NCBI RefSeq assembly: GCF_001643375.1
Contig: NZ_LSHB01000044.1
Coordinates: forward strand, 1 to 64,000
Source: Chryseobacterium sp. FP211-J200
GTDB lineage: Bacteria; Bacteroidota; Bacteroidia; Flavobacteriales; Weeksellaceae
Direction of reading: 5' to 3'
Length of the DNA stretch: 64,000 nucleotides
Positions 32,626 through 41,407 of the stretch are shown here, in pieces; position 1 is the stretch's first letter; each line of letters begins with the position of its first letter. The notes under the pieces are model-generated. The model was not told where the DNA came from. It made no database searches and was given only the letters and a program-made list of their open reading frames with translations. Position numbers and translations under genes: made by a program.

Positions 32626-33978
32626 TTATGGATTTTGTAAAGTATTAAGTTCACCCTTCGCTTTTATCAACTTGATTTCAGCTTGTTTGTAATCTAATAA
32701 TGCTGTTGTATAATTCTGTTTGGCATCTGTAAGAGCATTTTCAGAATCAAGAACTTCTGTTAAAGTTGCCAAACCATATTGATAATTAGCTTGTGTATCT
32801 TTTTGTACTTTTTCAGCCAAAGACACATTATTCTTCATACTTTCTATATTGATAATAGAATTTTCCATATTAGCAATCGAATTTTTGTAATCTAAACTCA
32901 AGCTCAACTGCGTACTTTGAATATCCTGTTCAAGATCTAAAATATCAATTTCTGCCTGCTGAATCTTTGATTTGGTAGCGCCACCAGTAAAAATCGGAAT
33001 ATTGATATTCAAACCAACCGCTGAATAGTCACTCCAAAGAACGCCATTATTCAATCCATTTGTTAAAGGAAATTTCTTACCCATTCCTGCCCATCCATAG
33101 TTTGCAGTCAATCCAACCGTTGGATAGAGATAAGCTTCTGTAGCTTTTAGATTATACTGAAGAAGTTCTTTGTTTTTATTAAGAACTTTAATTTCTGTTC
33201 GATCATCCAAATTCACATTACCAGCAATCAATTCTGGTCTTGGCTCGATAGATTTTTCTTCCAACTCGATAGGTTTATCAATCGGAATACCCATATAAAA
33301 TTTCAAAGAATTTTTAGAGAGTTCAACAGCATTCACCAATTGCTGTCTGCTTGCACTGATATTAGTTAATTGTACATTGGTTCTATCCAGATCAATTCCT
33401 TTTGCCAAACCATTATCTACTAAGCTTTTGATAACATTTCTAACTTTTTCTGTGTTAGCATAACTTACATTCAAAGTTTTAAGATTCTCTTCCTGAACAA
33501 AAACCTGATAATAAGCAGTTGCTACATTTTCAATGATCTGCTCATTGGAAAGTTGTGCGTTCAGAACATAAAATTCTCTTGTAGACTTTGCCGCTTTAAG
33601 ACCTGTGAAAACCCTTTGGTCAAAAATTGCCTGGTTCAAAGTGACGACTGCGCTCGAGGTCCAAGGCTGCCCCAATTGTGCTCTGATCCTTTGTCCACTG
33701 AATTCTAATAAAGATTCCTGAATGATAGGATTATAGGTCACACCTGCAGTAGCACTTATTTGTGGGAGTGTTCCAGCTCTCGCTTCTGTGATCTTCAATT
33801 CAGCTCTTTTAATTTCAAGCGTGGCCTTTTTAGCTTCTGCTTTATTTTGCAAAGCCTGTTTGATGGCTTCCTGCAAAGACACCTGCTGCTGGGCAAAAGC
33901 AGATGTAGAGCCGAAAATCATAAATACTGCAGCTATGCTGATTCTTAGCCTTGTTGCAGTTATACGTTTTCTATTCAT
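32626..33978 (-). CDS. TolC family outer membrane efflux protein
   Basis: 450 residues. Signal peptide RLRISIAAVFMIFGSTSAFAQQ ends near residue 30. Two outer-membrane-efflux (OEP) repeats follow, each a pair of long amphipathic helices (LQEAIKQALQNKAEAKKATLEIKRAELKITEARAG; QQAEIDILDLEQDIQSTQLSLSLDYKN), giving the TolC 12-strand barrel plus helical tunnel as a trimer. It completes the tripartite pump encoded downstream. It begins 104 bases after the tetR stop codon. No consensus -7 box is visible in that gap, so transcription from the tetR promoter is likely. Confidence 0.93.
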   Translation of the reverse strand: MNRKRITATRLRISIAAVFMIFGSTSAFAQQQVSLQEAIKQALQNKAEAKKATLEIKRAELKITEARAGTLPQISATAGVTYNPIIQESLLEFSGQRIRAQLGQPWTSSAVVTLNQAIFDQRVFTGLKAAKSTREFYVLNAQLSNEQIIENVATAYYQVFVQEENLKTLNVSYANTEKVRNVIKSLVDNGLAKGIDLDRTNVQLTNISASRQQLVNAVELSKNSLKFYMGIPIDKPIELEEKSIEPRPELIAGNVNLDDRTEIKVLNKNKELLQYNLKATEAYLYPTVGLTANYGWAGMGKKFPLTNGLNNGVLWSDYSAVGLNINIPIFTGGATKSKIQQAEIDILDLEQDIQSTQLSLSLDYKNSIANMENSIINIESMKNNVSLAEKVQKDTQANYQYGLATLTEVLDSENALTDAKQNYTTALLDYKQAEIKLIKAKGELNTLQNP

Positions 33979-34082
33979 AATTTAATTAATTCTTTTATTT
34001 TTTATTTTCTTCTTTCTTATCTCTAATCATTGACGACGATCCGATTTTATAAATACTTTAACATTTAATTAATTATTTCCAA

Positions 34083-34676
34083 TTAATTCTTAAAAAGCAT
34101 TCTCATAATGATCTCTTTGCGATCTGATATCAATCTGTCAAATTCTTTATCATTGATCATCATATTTTCCATGAACAACGGTCTTATCGCACTTGGGAAA
34201 ATCAATAGAGAGATCATATTGAAAATAAATTGAATGGGTTCCATTTTTTCAATATTACCCAATTCCATTTCTTTTTTGATATCCTTTAAAAATGTATTAA
34301 GATCCTCTTCTTCCACATCTCTTTTATGACAACTTCCCTTGTTGATCTGTGAAACAATGTAAGTTTCCAGGTAAGGATATTGGAGACTTGTCGATAAGCT
34401 ACCATCAATGAACTGACTTATTTTTTCTTTAAATGCAATGGCAGATCTCATTACGATCTCAGATTTTTCCTTCTCCACCTTATGCGCTTCATCAAATACG
34501 ATCTGCACGAGATTATCTCTCGATCTGAAGTAATAATTGATAAGCGTTCTGTTGACACCTGCTTCGTCCGCGATCTCTTGCGTTGTGGCATCAAACTTCC
34601 CTTTGACGAAGAATAAATTCTTGGTCGTCTCTTTGATCAATTCCTGTGTTTGGTCTTTTTTTTCTTGTTTTGACAT
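34083..34676 (-). CDS. TetR/AcrR family transcriptional repressor of the efflux operon
   Basis: 197 residues from the ATG at 34676. The N-terminal helix-turn-helix (LIKETTKNLFFVKGKFDATTQEIADEAGVNRTLINYYFRSRDNLVQIVF) is the canonical TetR DNA-binding region, with recognition helix NRTLINYYF. The remaining ~150 residues are an alpha-helical ligand-binding and dimerisation domain. It probably represses its own operon (tetR-tolC-adaptor-pump) and is released by pump substrates. Two identical TTGTTAAACAA sites, 50 bp apart, flank its promoter. The frame is open to 34739, but that extension runs through the promoter and is rejected. Confidence 0.92.
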   Translation of the reverse strand: MSKQEKKDQTQELIKETTKNLFFVKGKFDATTQEIADEAGVNRTLINYYFRSRDNLVQIVFDEAHKVEKEKSEIVMRSAIAFKEKISQFIDGSLSTSLQYPYLETYIVSQINKGSCHKRDVEEEDLNTFLKDIKKEMELGNIEKMEPIQFIFNMISLLIFPSAIRPLFMENMMINDKEFDRLISDRKEIIMRMLFKN

Positions 34677-34678
34677 TT

Positions 34679-34739
34679 TTGTTAAACAATTTTGTGCAAA
34701 TTTATACCAATCATTTGTTTTGACAAAATTGTTAAACAA
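34679..34739 (-). promoter_or_regulatory. TetR operon promoter with two operator-like sites
   Basis: On the minus strand a -33 TTTTG (plus coordinates 34724-34728) and a -7 TAAATTTG (34697-34704) are spaced about 19 bp, the textbook Bacteroidota promoter. The 11-mer TTGTTAAACAA, palindromic but for its centre, occurs at 34679-34689 (around the start of the transcript, just before the ATG) and at 34729-34739 (adjoining the -33 box). The positions suit binding by the TetR protein and autoregulation. Confidence 0.65.
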
Positions 34740-34845
34740 AATAATTAAACATTTTTGAGAAACTTAATAAAAACTTAACATTGCTTATAAAAGCTTGACT
34801 TTTCTTACGACAAGAACAGTTAGAAAAAAATTAAATTAAAATCAT

Positions 34846-34853
34846 TAACTTTG
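34846..34853 (+). promoter_or_regulatory. -7 promoter element for the rsmB-like gene
   Basis: TAACTTTG matches TAnnTTTG, 98 bases before the ATG at 34952. It is divergent from the tetR promoter; the long leader (about 90 bases) holds no obvious structure. Confidence 0.5.
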
Positions 34854-34951
34854 CCGATTGAAAAACAGCACTTTTTCTTTTTAAATCATGAATGAAAATA
34901 TTCTGTAAAACTCACATTCTCAAATAGAAATCATAACATTTTATCATCATA

Positions 34952-36157
34952 ATGGAACTTATACACCGTAACCTTCTGATCGGAATTCACGATTGCCTGC
35001 AAGAAACCTTCTTCGAAGACAGAAAATATGCAGACAAGGTCATAGAAAGACTCTTAAAAGCCCACAGAAAATGGGGAAGCGAAGACCGACGCGTAGTTTC
35101 CGAGATCTTTTACAACATCATCCGTTGGAAAAAACGTCTGGAATATTACATGGGCGAAAGTGTAAAGCCGACCAATGTTTATAAAATGATCATCGCCTAT
35201 TTGCTTTGGAGCAAAACGCATTACAAAAAATTTGAGGAATTCGACGGGATCAAAGTTGCGGATATTCTTACAAAACTTAAAAAAGGAACTGTTCCGACAA
35301 AGGCTATCGAACACTCTATTCCAGATTGGTTGGCTGAAACTTTGGAAAAAGAATTGGGCAAAAACTGGGAAAAAGAAATGGTCGCTCTTAATGAGCAAGC
35401 ACCAACAGTGCTACGTGCCAACACTTTGAAAACGACGCCAAGAGAATTGATCGCCGATCTGAACGACGAAAATGTAGAAGCTTTCACAATCAAGAATTAT
35501 CCAGATGCAATTCAGTTAGCAGAGAAGAAAAACGTTTTTTTGACCTCAGCTTTCAAAGATGGATTTTTTGAAGTTCAGGATGCAAGTTCTCAGAAAATCG
35601 GAGAACTACTGGATGTACAGGAAGGCATGCGTGTTGTAGATGCATGTGCCGGTGCTGGTGGAAAAACTTTGCACTTGGCCGCTTTGATGAAAAACAAAGG
35701 TCAGATCATCGCCCTTGACATCTACGGTTGGAAATTGACAGAACTGAAAAGACGCGCAAAAAGAGCAGGCGCTCACAACATAGAAGCCAGACTGATCTCT
35801 GACAACAAGGTCATCAAGAGACTTCACGAAAAAGCTGATAGATTATTGATTGATTCACCTTGTTCTGGGCTTGGTGTTTTGAAAAGAAACCCAGATTCCA
35901 AATGGAAAATAGACCAGGCTTTTATTGATAGGATCAAAGGAGAACAGCAACAGATCTTACAAGATTATTCTAAAATCCTGAAAAAAGGTGGACAGATGAT
36001 CTACGCGACTTGTTCTATCTTGCCTTCAGAAAATAATGAGCAAGTAGAAACCTTCTTGAAAAACAATCCTGACTTCACATTGCTAAAGGATCAAAAGATA
36101 ATGCCAAGCGAAGGCTACGACGGATTCTACATGGCACTCATCAAACGTAATGCATAA
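34952..36157 (+). CDS. RsmB-like rRNA (cytosine-5) methyltransferase (NOL1/NOP2/Sun family)
   Basis: 401 residues. An N-terminal NusB-like helical part (about 1-130) precedes the SAM-dependent methyltransferase domain. The SAM loop is MRVVDACAGAGGKTLHLAALM. The two catalytic cysteines of this family are in LLIDSPCSGLGVLKRNPDSKW (PC motif) and MIYATCSILPSENNEQV (TC motif). RsmB methylates C967 of 16S rRNA; this protein is the likely equivalent, though an RsmF-like site cannot be excluded from sequence alone. Cytoplasmic. Confidence 0.9.
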   Translation: MELIHRNLLIGIHDCLQETFFEDRKYADKVIERLLKAHRKWGSEDRRVVSEIFYNIIRWKKRLEYYMGESVKPTNVYKMIIAYLLWSKTHYKKFEEFDGIKVADILTKLKKGTVPTKAIEHSIPDWLAETLEKELGKNWEKEMVALNEQAPTVLRANTLKTTPRELIADLNDENVEAFTIKNYPDAIQLAEKKNVFLTSAFKDGFFEVQDASSQKIGELLDVQEGMRVVDACAGAGGKTLHLAALMKNKGQIIALDIYGWKLTELKRRAKRAGAHNIEARLISDNKVIKRLHEKADRLLIDSPCSGLGVLKRNPDSKWKIDQAFIDRIKGEQQQILQDYSKILKKGGQMIYATCSILPSENNEQVETFLKNNPDFTLLKDQKIMPSEGYDGFYMALIKRNA

Positions 36158-36160
36158 AAA

Positions 36161-36194
36161 AATTCCTGAGGTAAATAAATTACGCTCAGGAATT
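36161..36194. terminator. Hairpin just after the rsmB-like gene
   Basis: AATTCCTGAG and CTCAGGAATT form a perfect 10-bp stem with a 14-nt loop, 3 bases after the stop codon. T runs follow it only on the minus strand, so it may act on either strand or protect the mRNA end. Confidence 0.5.
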
Positions 36195-36294
36195 AAAAAC
36201 ACAAATGATGAAAGGACAATATTACGGAAAACCGTAAAATGATTTCTTATCATTTGGTAAGAATTTATCTAAAAATAGTTTTAAAAATAGAAAA

Positions 36295-36326
36295 AAAAAG
36301 CAATCTCGATTTGAGATTGCTTTTTT
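36295..36326. terminator. Bidirectional terminator before the 1,104-residue T9SS gene
   Basis: AAAAAAGCAATCTC and GAGATTGCTTTTTT pair perfectly around a 5-nt loop. It ends the minus-strand T9SS gene (21 bases beyond its stop). Confidence 0.85.
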
Positions 36327-36347
36327 CATATTAATGAAATATTGTAC

Positions 36348-39300
36348 TTAGTTTTTGATAAATTTTGAATTAATAATATTTTTATCTGCGTAAATTTTGA
36401 TTAGATAAATTCCCTTCGAAAGATTGGAAACATTGATTGTTTTGCCACTTCCTGAATTCGATTTCAAAAGTTTTCCGCTGGTATCCAAAATCTCGATTTT
36501 TGAGATTTTTTGTTCTGTTTGGATGTTTAGGATATCGGAGGTTGGGTTTGGATAGATAACCGTTACAAATGTCTTTGCTTCTTGATTTGCCAAAATCCCT
36601 GTTTGTGTTACCACGACAGTTTTGGAAGCCACGCCTCCATCCCCTGAGATCAATATGCTTGAAGACCTTGTGCTTCCTGTATTATTAGTATCAGCTGTAA
36701 CTGTCAATTTGGCATCGCCGTTTCCTGAAACCGTATTGTAAATATTTTTAGCTTGAGATGCGGACAGGCTCAACCAATTTTGGTCGCTTATTGCAGTCCA
36801 GTTGACATTAGTGATCAAGTCAAATATAAAGGTATTGGCATTCCCAGGATTGTTGGAAATATCGGCATTTGTCAAAGTTAAATAGTTGCTCATCGGCGTC
36901 AGATATTTTTGATCTATAGTTCCGAAAGTAGCAACGTAAAGATTGGTTGCATTTTGATTATTGATTTTATAATTGAGAAAATTATTCTCTGTTGTAAAAC
37001 CCGAAACGTTAATTTTATCATTTTCTATCACATATACCAAAGAATAACCTTGCATTCCTTTATCTGCAATCTTATGATAAACTCTGTTTCCATTTGTATC
37101 CAGTTTCAGCAAAATCTTATTTCCCTCTGTTGCATTGAAAGAATATTCTGTCCCATTGAAATTGACTTTGTCTTTCACAGAGTAATACATGTAGATGTTT
37201 TTATTCTCATCCAATGATAAATTCGTATAATTCCCAGGATTACTGTTGTTAGAGTCTAAAACTTTTTGCCAGATTACCGTACCGTCCGTTTTTATCTTGG
37301 CAAAAAATGGCGAGTAGAATGACTGCGGATAAATTTTGGGAATATTAACAAAGTCTAGTCCTATAAAATTTGAATCATTTGTTTCTCCCAAGATACTTCC
37401 CATCATTACAAAATCCTGCCCATCATACACAACATCATTTGGCCATGCATATTTGTAATCGACGGAATTAGCAAAAAAGTTTTTACCAAAAACAGCGTTT
37501 CCATTGTTATCAAATTTTAACATTAATAGATCCAAGTTAGATTCACTTGCAGGAATTGTAACATTCCCAAATTTGAAATCTAACCCTAATCTATTGATTG
37601 GCTCCATGAATGCATATAAATTATTTTGCGCATCCAATACAGGCAGTATCGAATAAAATGAAACATCACTAGGAAATAGCTTAACATAAGAAAGGTTTCC
37701 TGTACTATCAAACTTTAAAACATGAAGAGAATTCAGTGTGCTGCTGTAATTTTGACCTTCCAAATATAGATCTCCAGTACTTCCAGTAACATATACATTG
37801 TTAAGAGAATCCACCAACACACCTGTGTAAGTTGTATTTCCTATCTCCTTCCCCCATATATATTTGCCATCTTTATCGAGCTTAATTAGAACTTTTCCGT
37901 CCATAAAATTCTTACTGAAATTAATTACGGTTCCAAAACCATCTGTGAAAGTAGAATTCTGGGAAGGTTTACTACAAAGAATGTAGAAATTATCATCCTT
38001 GTCTACAGCAGCAAAATTTTGCGAAACATTTTCCAGAGAACCTAAACCAGAATTCGTTAATCTTGCGATCCATTTTGTAGTTCCATCTGCTGCCAATCTT
38101 GTAATATACCTAGAATATACGCTTTGACCATTGTCAAAATTTGCATTAAAAAACTGACCTTTTCCCTCCACCAAAGCAGTAAAAAACATGTCTGACTTTG
38201 CAGACTTTAAGTGCTTTTGAAATTGCTTAGTAAGACTTCCCCCATTGGAACCGGCTTTCTGCTTGATCCAAGACAGATTGCCATTTTCGGCATTGAACTT
38301 TGATGTAGTAAAAACTCGTATATTAGAATTGTCAGTCGTTGTATAGCCAGTTCCAGAAACGCTTAATCTAAGACTATACGAACTGATTTGATTTCCTGAT
38401 GAATATCCCCCAAGATTATTATACGACAATAAAGATGTATAATTCTGAGAACCAGACACAGGAGACAATGAAGTCAGCGTACCATTGGGATTGGTGTAAG
38501 ATAATGTAGTATAGTAACGGTCTAAAATATAATTAATTTGTTTAAAATCTCCAGAAGTACCATACGGAATCAATTTCGAGGAATTCACATCTGTTCTAAT
38601 ATTATAGGTTGATTCCTGATTGATGCCACCAGATGTTCTAAAAAAAGAAACAGCACCAAGATTAAGATCCACTTTCGCTACATAATTATACAATCGATTT
38701 GCATTATTATAATTATCATTTGGATTGTATGTAAAAGAAAACGTTCCAACCTCTGTTTCAAGATTGATAGCACTTCTTGTGTAAAATCCAGATAACAATA
38801 AAGACCCATCTGTAGAGACCGCAATATCAGAAACATCGGAAAAGGCCTGAAATGAGCCAGCTTGAGCAGTCCTGATAGAGGAGGTGAAATTGGCATCTTT
38901 ATCTCCTTTCACCACAAACCCTACAAAACTTTCAGTGAAAATCTCCGATCCTAAAACAGCACCTGAAGCAGTGGTCGCACCAGCCAAATACAAATCCTGA
39001 TCTTTAACGGCTACAGTTTTTAATTCGACATTATTGTAAACATTATTAAAAATCACACTCCCGTCAGCAGTATCAAGTTTTAGTAAACGATTACCGCCAT
39101 AAACAAAATAAGTATTGGCGCCTTCAGTAACACATTTCGTTTTGTACTGTGAATTATATCCATTCTCGAGATAATCAGCCCAAACCGCGTTGCCGTTGTT
39201 ATCAATTTTCATGAGAAAAGTATCAGTTGCATTGACAGATGAAAAGGTTTTGTTTCCTACCGTAACAGAACCTTTGAACTGAGCAAAGACATATATATTT

Positions 39301-39662
39301 TCTGAAGAATCCACGTATACGTATCTTGGTGTAATAACGCCTTTGACGCCGGCATTGAACGTTTTGAACCAACTATTTGCTCCGGTAGCACTATTTGATT
39401 TTAGTACGAAAAGATCATCTAAACCAACATTGGTCGCAGAGATATTGTCGAAACCAACCTCAGAATTATTGATCGTTCCAATGTGATAAACAAAATCATC
39501 ACTACTCTCAACTAAAGTTAATCGACTTCCTTTGATGGTATTAAGTTGAAAAAGTCTTGTGTTATCAGGCGCTGTTTGAGCAAAACCTTCGTTTGAAAAA
39601 ATACTGATAAAGAGGAATAACGCAAATTTAAAAATTTGCCGAGAATAGATTTTTGTGGTCAT
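36348..39662 (-). CDS. Large secreted T9SS protein with beta-propeller-like repeats and BACON-like domain
   Basis: 1,104 residues from the ATG at 39662. Signal peptide KFALFLFISIFSNEGFAQ. The bulk (about 40-890) has many short repeats of the type 'DNNGNAVW...', 'DKDGKYIWGK...' and 'DTNGNRVYHK...', as in SBBP/beta-propeller proteins. A BACON-like domain (VNWTAISDQNWLSLSASQA ... NTGSTRSSSILISGDGG ... TVVVTQTG) lies near 935-1020. The C-terminal ~75 residues (VIYPNPTSDILNIQTEQKISKIEILDTSGKLLK ... KGIYLIKIYADKNII) are a T9SS type A sorting domain. It is a surface or secreted protein; binding partner or substrate is unknown. The TTG-initiated extension to 39689 overlaps the promoter. Confidence 0.85.
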   Translation of the reverse strand: MTTKIYSRQIFKFALFLFISIFSNEGFAQTAPDNTRLFQLNTIKGSRLTLVESSDDFVYHIGTINNSEVGFDNISATNVGLDDLFVLKSNSATGANSWFKTFNAGVKGVITPRYVYVDSSENIYVFAQFKGSVTVGNKTFSSVNATDTFLMKIDNNGNAVWADYLENGYNSQYKTKCVTEGANTYFVYGGNRLLKLDTADGSVIFNNVYNNVELKTVAVKDQDLYLAGATTASGAVLGSEIFTESFVGFVVKGDKDANFTSSIRTAQAGSFQAFSDVSDIAVSTDGSLLLSGFYTRSAINLETEVGTFSFTYNPNDNYNNANRLYNYVAKVDLNLGAVSFFRTSGGINQESTYNIRTDVNSSKLIPYGTSGDFKQINYILDRYYTTLSYTNPNGTLTSLSPVSGSQNYTSLLSYNNLGGYSSGNQISSYSLRLSVSGTGYTTTDNSNIRVFTTSKFNAENGNLSWIKQKAGSNGGSLTKQFQKHLKSAKSDMFFTALVEGKGQFFNANFDNGQSVYSRYITRLAADGTTKWIARLTNSGLGSLENVSQNFAAVDKDDNFYILCSKPSQNSTFTDGFGTVINFSKNFMDGKVLIKLDKDGKYIWGKEIGNTTYTGVLVDSLNNVYVTGSTGDLYLEGQNYSSTLNSLHVLKFDSTGNLSYVKLFPSDVSFYSILPVLDAQNNLYAFMEPINRLGLDFKFGNVTIPASESNLDLLMLKFDNNGNAVFGKNFFANSVDYKYAWPNDVVYDGQDFVMMGSILGETNDSNFIGLDFVNIPKIYPQSFYSPFFAKIKTDGTVIWQKVLDSNNSNPGNYTNLSLDENKNIYMYYSVKDKVNFNGTEYSFNATEGNKILLKLDTNGNRVYHKIADKGMQGYSLVYVIENDKINVSGFTTENNFLNYKINNQNATNLYVATFGTIDQKYLTPMSNYLTLTNADISNNPGNANTFIFDLITNVNWTAISDQNWLSLSASQAKNIYNTVSGNGDAKLTVTADTNNTGSTRSSSILISGDGGVASKTVVVTQTGILANQEAKTFVTVIYPNPTSDILNIQTEQKISKIEILDTSGKLLKSNSGSGKTINVSNLSKGIYLIKIYADKNIINSKFIKN

Positions 39663-39675
39663 AAATTGTTTTTCG

Positions 39676-39683
39676 CAAAGATA
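39676..39683 (-). promoter_or_regulatory. -7 promoter element for the large T9SS gene
   Basis: The minus-strand TATCTTTG matches TAnnTTTG; a TTTG at plus 39706-39709 gives a 22-bp spaced -33. The -7 box ends 13 bases before the ATG at 39662, so the leader is very short. Confidence 0.6.
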
Positions 39684-39753
39684 TTTCAAATTAAATATTA
39701 ATCAGCAAATTAATATCATACTTTAGAACCATTCTAAAATCAGATTTAATCAT

Positions 39754-39761
39754 TAAATTTG
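39754..39761 (+). promoter_or_regulatory. -7 promoter element for the ferredoxin reductase gene
   Basis: TAAATTTG matches TAnnTTTG, 20 bases before the ATG at 39782. It is divergent from the T9SS gene promoter. Confidence 0.55.
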
Positions 39762-39781
39762 CCTTTCCAAAATTTATATAA

Positions 39782-40834
39782 ATGTTTGAAACAGATATTA
39801 TTATAATAGGTGCTGGTCCAACTGGACTTTTCACCGTTTTCGAAGCCGGATTGTTGAAGCTGAGATGCCATTTGATTGATGCTTTGCCACAACCTGGTGG
39901 ACAATTGACAGAACTATATCCTAAAAAACCAATCTTCGACATTCCTGGATTTCCAAGTGTGGATGCCGGTGTTTTGGTTGACAACTTGATGGAACAGATC
40001 AAGCAATTCGAACCGCAATTTTCATTGGCTCAAAAAGCATTGAGTTATGAAAAAACCGAAGATGGGCAATTCATCGTAACAACTAGCCGAGGTGTTCAAG
40101 TCAAAGGAAAAGCCATTGCGATTGCCGGAGGTCTGGGAAGTTTTGACCCAAGAAAACCGGAGTTGGAAAACATCGGAAAATTCGAGGAAAAGGGGGTTGA
40201 ATATTTTGTAAGAGACCCTGAAATGTTCCGTGACAAAAAAATCGTGATCGCTGGCGGTGGAGATTCTGCCCTAGACTGGTCGGTTTTCCTAGCTGATGTT
40301 GCGTCTGACGTCACTTTGATTCACAGAAGAAACGAATTCCGTGGTGCATTGGATTCAGTAGAAAAAGTAACTGAACTAAAACATCAAGGAAGAATCAATC
40401 TTATCACGCCAGCAGAAGTGACTGGTTTGATCGGCGATGATAAAATTACCGCTATCGAAATCGAAAAAGATGGTGAGAAATCAATCTTGGAAACCGATTA
40501 TCTGATTCCACTTTTTGGTTTAACACCTAAGTTGGGTCCGTTGTCAGATTGGGGATTGGAAATCGAGAAAAATGCGATCAAAGTGAACAATGCTTTGGAT
40601 TATCAAACCAATATTGAAGGTATCTACGCCATCGGCGACATCAACACCTATCCAGGAAAACTGAAGCTGATCCTTTGTGGTTTTCATGAAGCGACATTAA
40701 TGGTTCAAAGCGTTTACAACAGAATGAATCCAGGTAAAAAATTCGTATTGAAATACACAACTGTAAGCGGCGTTGACGGTTTCGACGGAACTAGAAAAGA
40801 AGCTGAAAAAGCGGTCGTAAAATCCATTGATTAG
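39782..40834 (+). CDS. Ferredoxin--NADP+ reductase, thioredoxin-reductase-like type
   Basis: 350 residues. An FAD-binding Rossmann fold starts at IIIGAGPTGLFTVFEAG (residues 6-22). The NADP-binding fold starts at KKIVIAGGGDSALDWSVFLA (about 154-173). The C-terminal FAD segment is GIYAIGDINTYPGKLKLILCGFHEA. The redox CxxC of thioredoxin reductases is absent, which distinguishes the TrxR-like ferredoxin/flavodoxin NADP reductases (YumC type). It passes electrons between NADPH and ferredoxin; a 2Fe-2S ferredoxin gene starts 161 bases downstream, with its own promoter, and is the likely partner. Confidence 0.92.
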   Translation: MFETDIIIIGAGPTGLFTVFEAGLLKLRCHLIDALPQPGGQLTELYPKKPIFDIPGFPSVDAGVLVDNLMEQIKQFEPQFSLAQKALSYEKTEDGQFIVTTSRGVQVKGKAIAIAGGLGSFDPRKPELENIGKFEEKGVEYFVRDPEMFRDKKIVIAGGGDSALDWSVFLADVASDVTLIHRRNEFRGALDSVEKVTELKHQGRINLITPAEVTGLIGDDKITAIEIEKDGEKSILETDYLIPLFGLTPKLGPLSDWGLEIEKNAIKVNNALDYQTNIEGIYAIGDINTYPGKLKLILCGFHEATLMVQSVYNRMNPGKKFVLKYTTVSGVDGFDGTRKEAEKAVVKSID

Positions 40835-40980
40835 AAGTTAGATTTTAGAAGTTAGAGGTTAGATTTTTCTAACTATGTTTATAACATTAAAAGAGAATTT
40901 TAAAAATCCTCTTTTTTTTGCTTATTTTCAAACTGTCAATGAAAATCTAACTTCTAACTTCTCATTTCTAAATTCTACTT
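40835..40980. repeat. TTAGAAGTTAGA-type repeats with a terminator
   Basis: Copies of AGAAGTTAGA and GTTAGATTTT (40832-40867) and their inverted relatives (AAAATCTAACTTCTAACTTCT, 40943-40962) surround a hairpin. That hairpin (AAAAGAG/CTCTTTT, 40889-40920) ends in a run of eight T and would terminate the reductase gene. Confidence 0.6.
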
Positions 40981-40982
40981 AC

Positions 40983-40990
40983 TATCTTTG
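40983..40990 (+). promoter_or_regulatory. -7 promoter element for the ferredoxin gene (leaderless)
   Basis: TATCTTTG matches TAnnTTTG and ends only 4 bases before the ATG at 40995. Transcription would begin at or next to the start codon. Confidence 0.55.
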
Positions 40991-40994
40991 CAAA

Positions 40995-41327
40995 ATGTCA
41001 GACGTTAATATTACAATCATAGACAGAGAGGGCGTTTCTCACACAATTCCCGCTCCAACAGATATGGCGATGAGCCTAATGGAAATTGTTCGCGCCTACG
41101 AATTGGCTCCGGAAGGAACCATAGGAATCTGCGGCGGAATGGCAATGTGCGCTTCTTGCCAATGTTATGTTTTGAGCGAGAACGTACCACTTCCAGAAAT
41201 GTTGCCAGACGAGGAAGCAATGCTGGATGAAGCTTACAACGTGAAACCAAACAGCCGTTTGGGTTGTCAGATCCCTGTAACTGAAGAATTGGAAGGTCTC
41301 ATCGTAGAACTTGCGCCAGAAGCTTAA
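40995..41327 (+). CDS. 2Fe-2S ferredoxin
   Basis: 110 residues from the ATG at 40995. The plant/adrenodoxin-type fold is shown by SDVNITIIDREGVSHTIPAPTDM followed by the cluster cysteines in GICGGMAMCASCQCYVL (C-x5-C-x2-C spacing) and a fourth in NSRLGCQIPVTEEL. It carries single electrons in the cytoplasm, probably to or from the adjacent ferredoxin reductase; its acceptor is unknown. The frame is open further upstream to 40875 but runs through terminator and repeat sequence. The start is therefore set by the promoter 4 bases upstream. Confidence 0.92.
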   Translation: MSDVNITIIDREGVSHTIPAPTDMAMSLMEIVRAYELAPEGTIGICGGMAMCASCQCYVLSENVPLPEMLPDEEAMLDEAYNVKPNSRLGCQIPVTEELEGLIVELAPEA

Positions 41328-41355
41328 TTATAACCATATTACATCTATAAAAAAT

Positions 41356-41392
41356 AAAGCGAGAACAAATAAATCTGTTCTCGCTTTTTATG
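41356..41392. terminator. Bidirectional terminator between ferredoxin and M28 genes
   Basis: AAAGCGAGAACA and TGTTCTCGCTTT form a perfect 12-bp stem with an 8-nt loop and T/A runs on either side. Confidence 0.8.
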
Positions 41393-41407
41393 TAAGTTTG
41401 AATTAAA

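Noticed and set aside
34677-34739. N-terminal extension of the TetR protein
   Set aside because: It runs through the promoter and operator-like sites, and the helix-turn-helix starts correctly from the ATG at 34676.
28310-34739. RND operon considered as a metal (CusA-type) exporter
   Set aside because: The pump lacks the methionine clusters of CusA-type transporters in visible positions, and the neighbouring regulator is TetR rather than a metal sensor; a drug or lipid pump is more likely.
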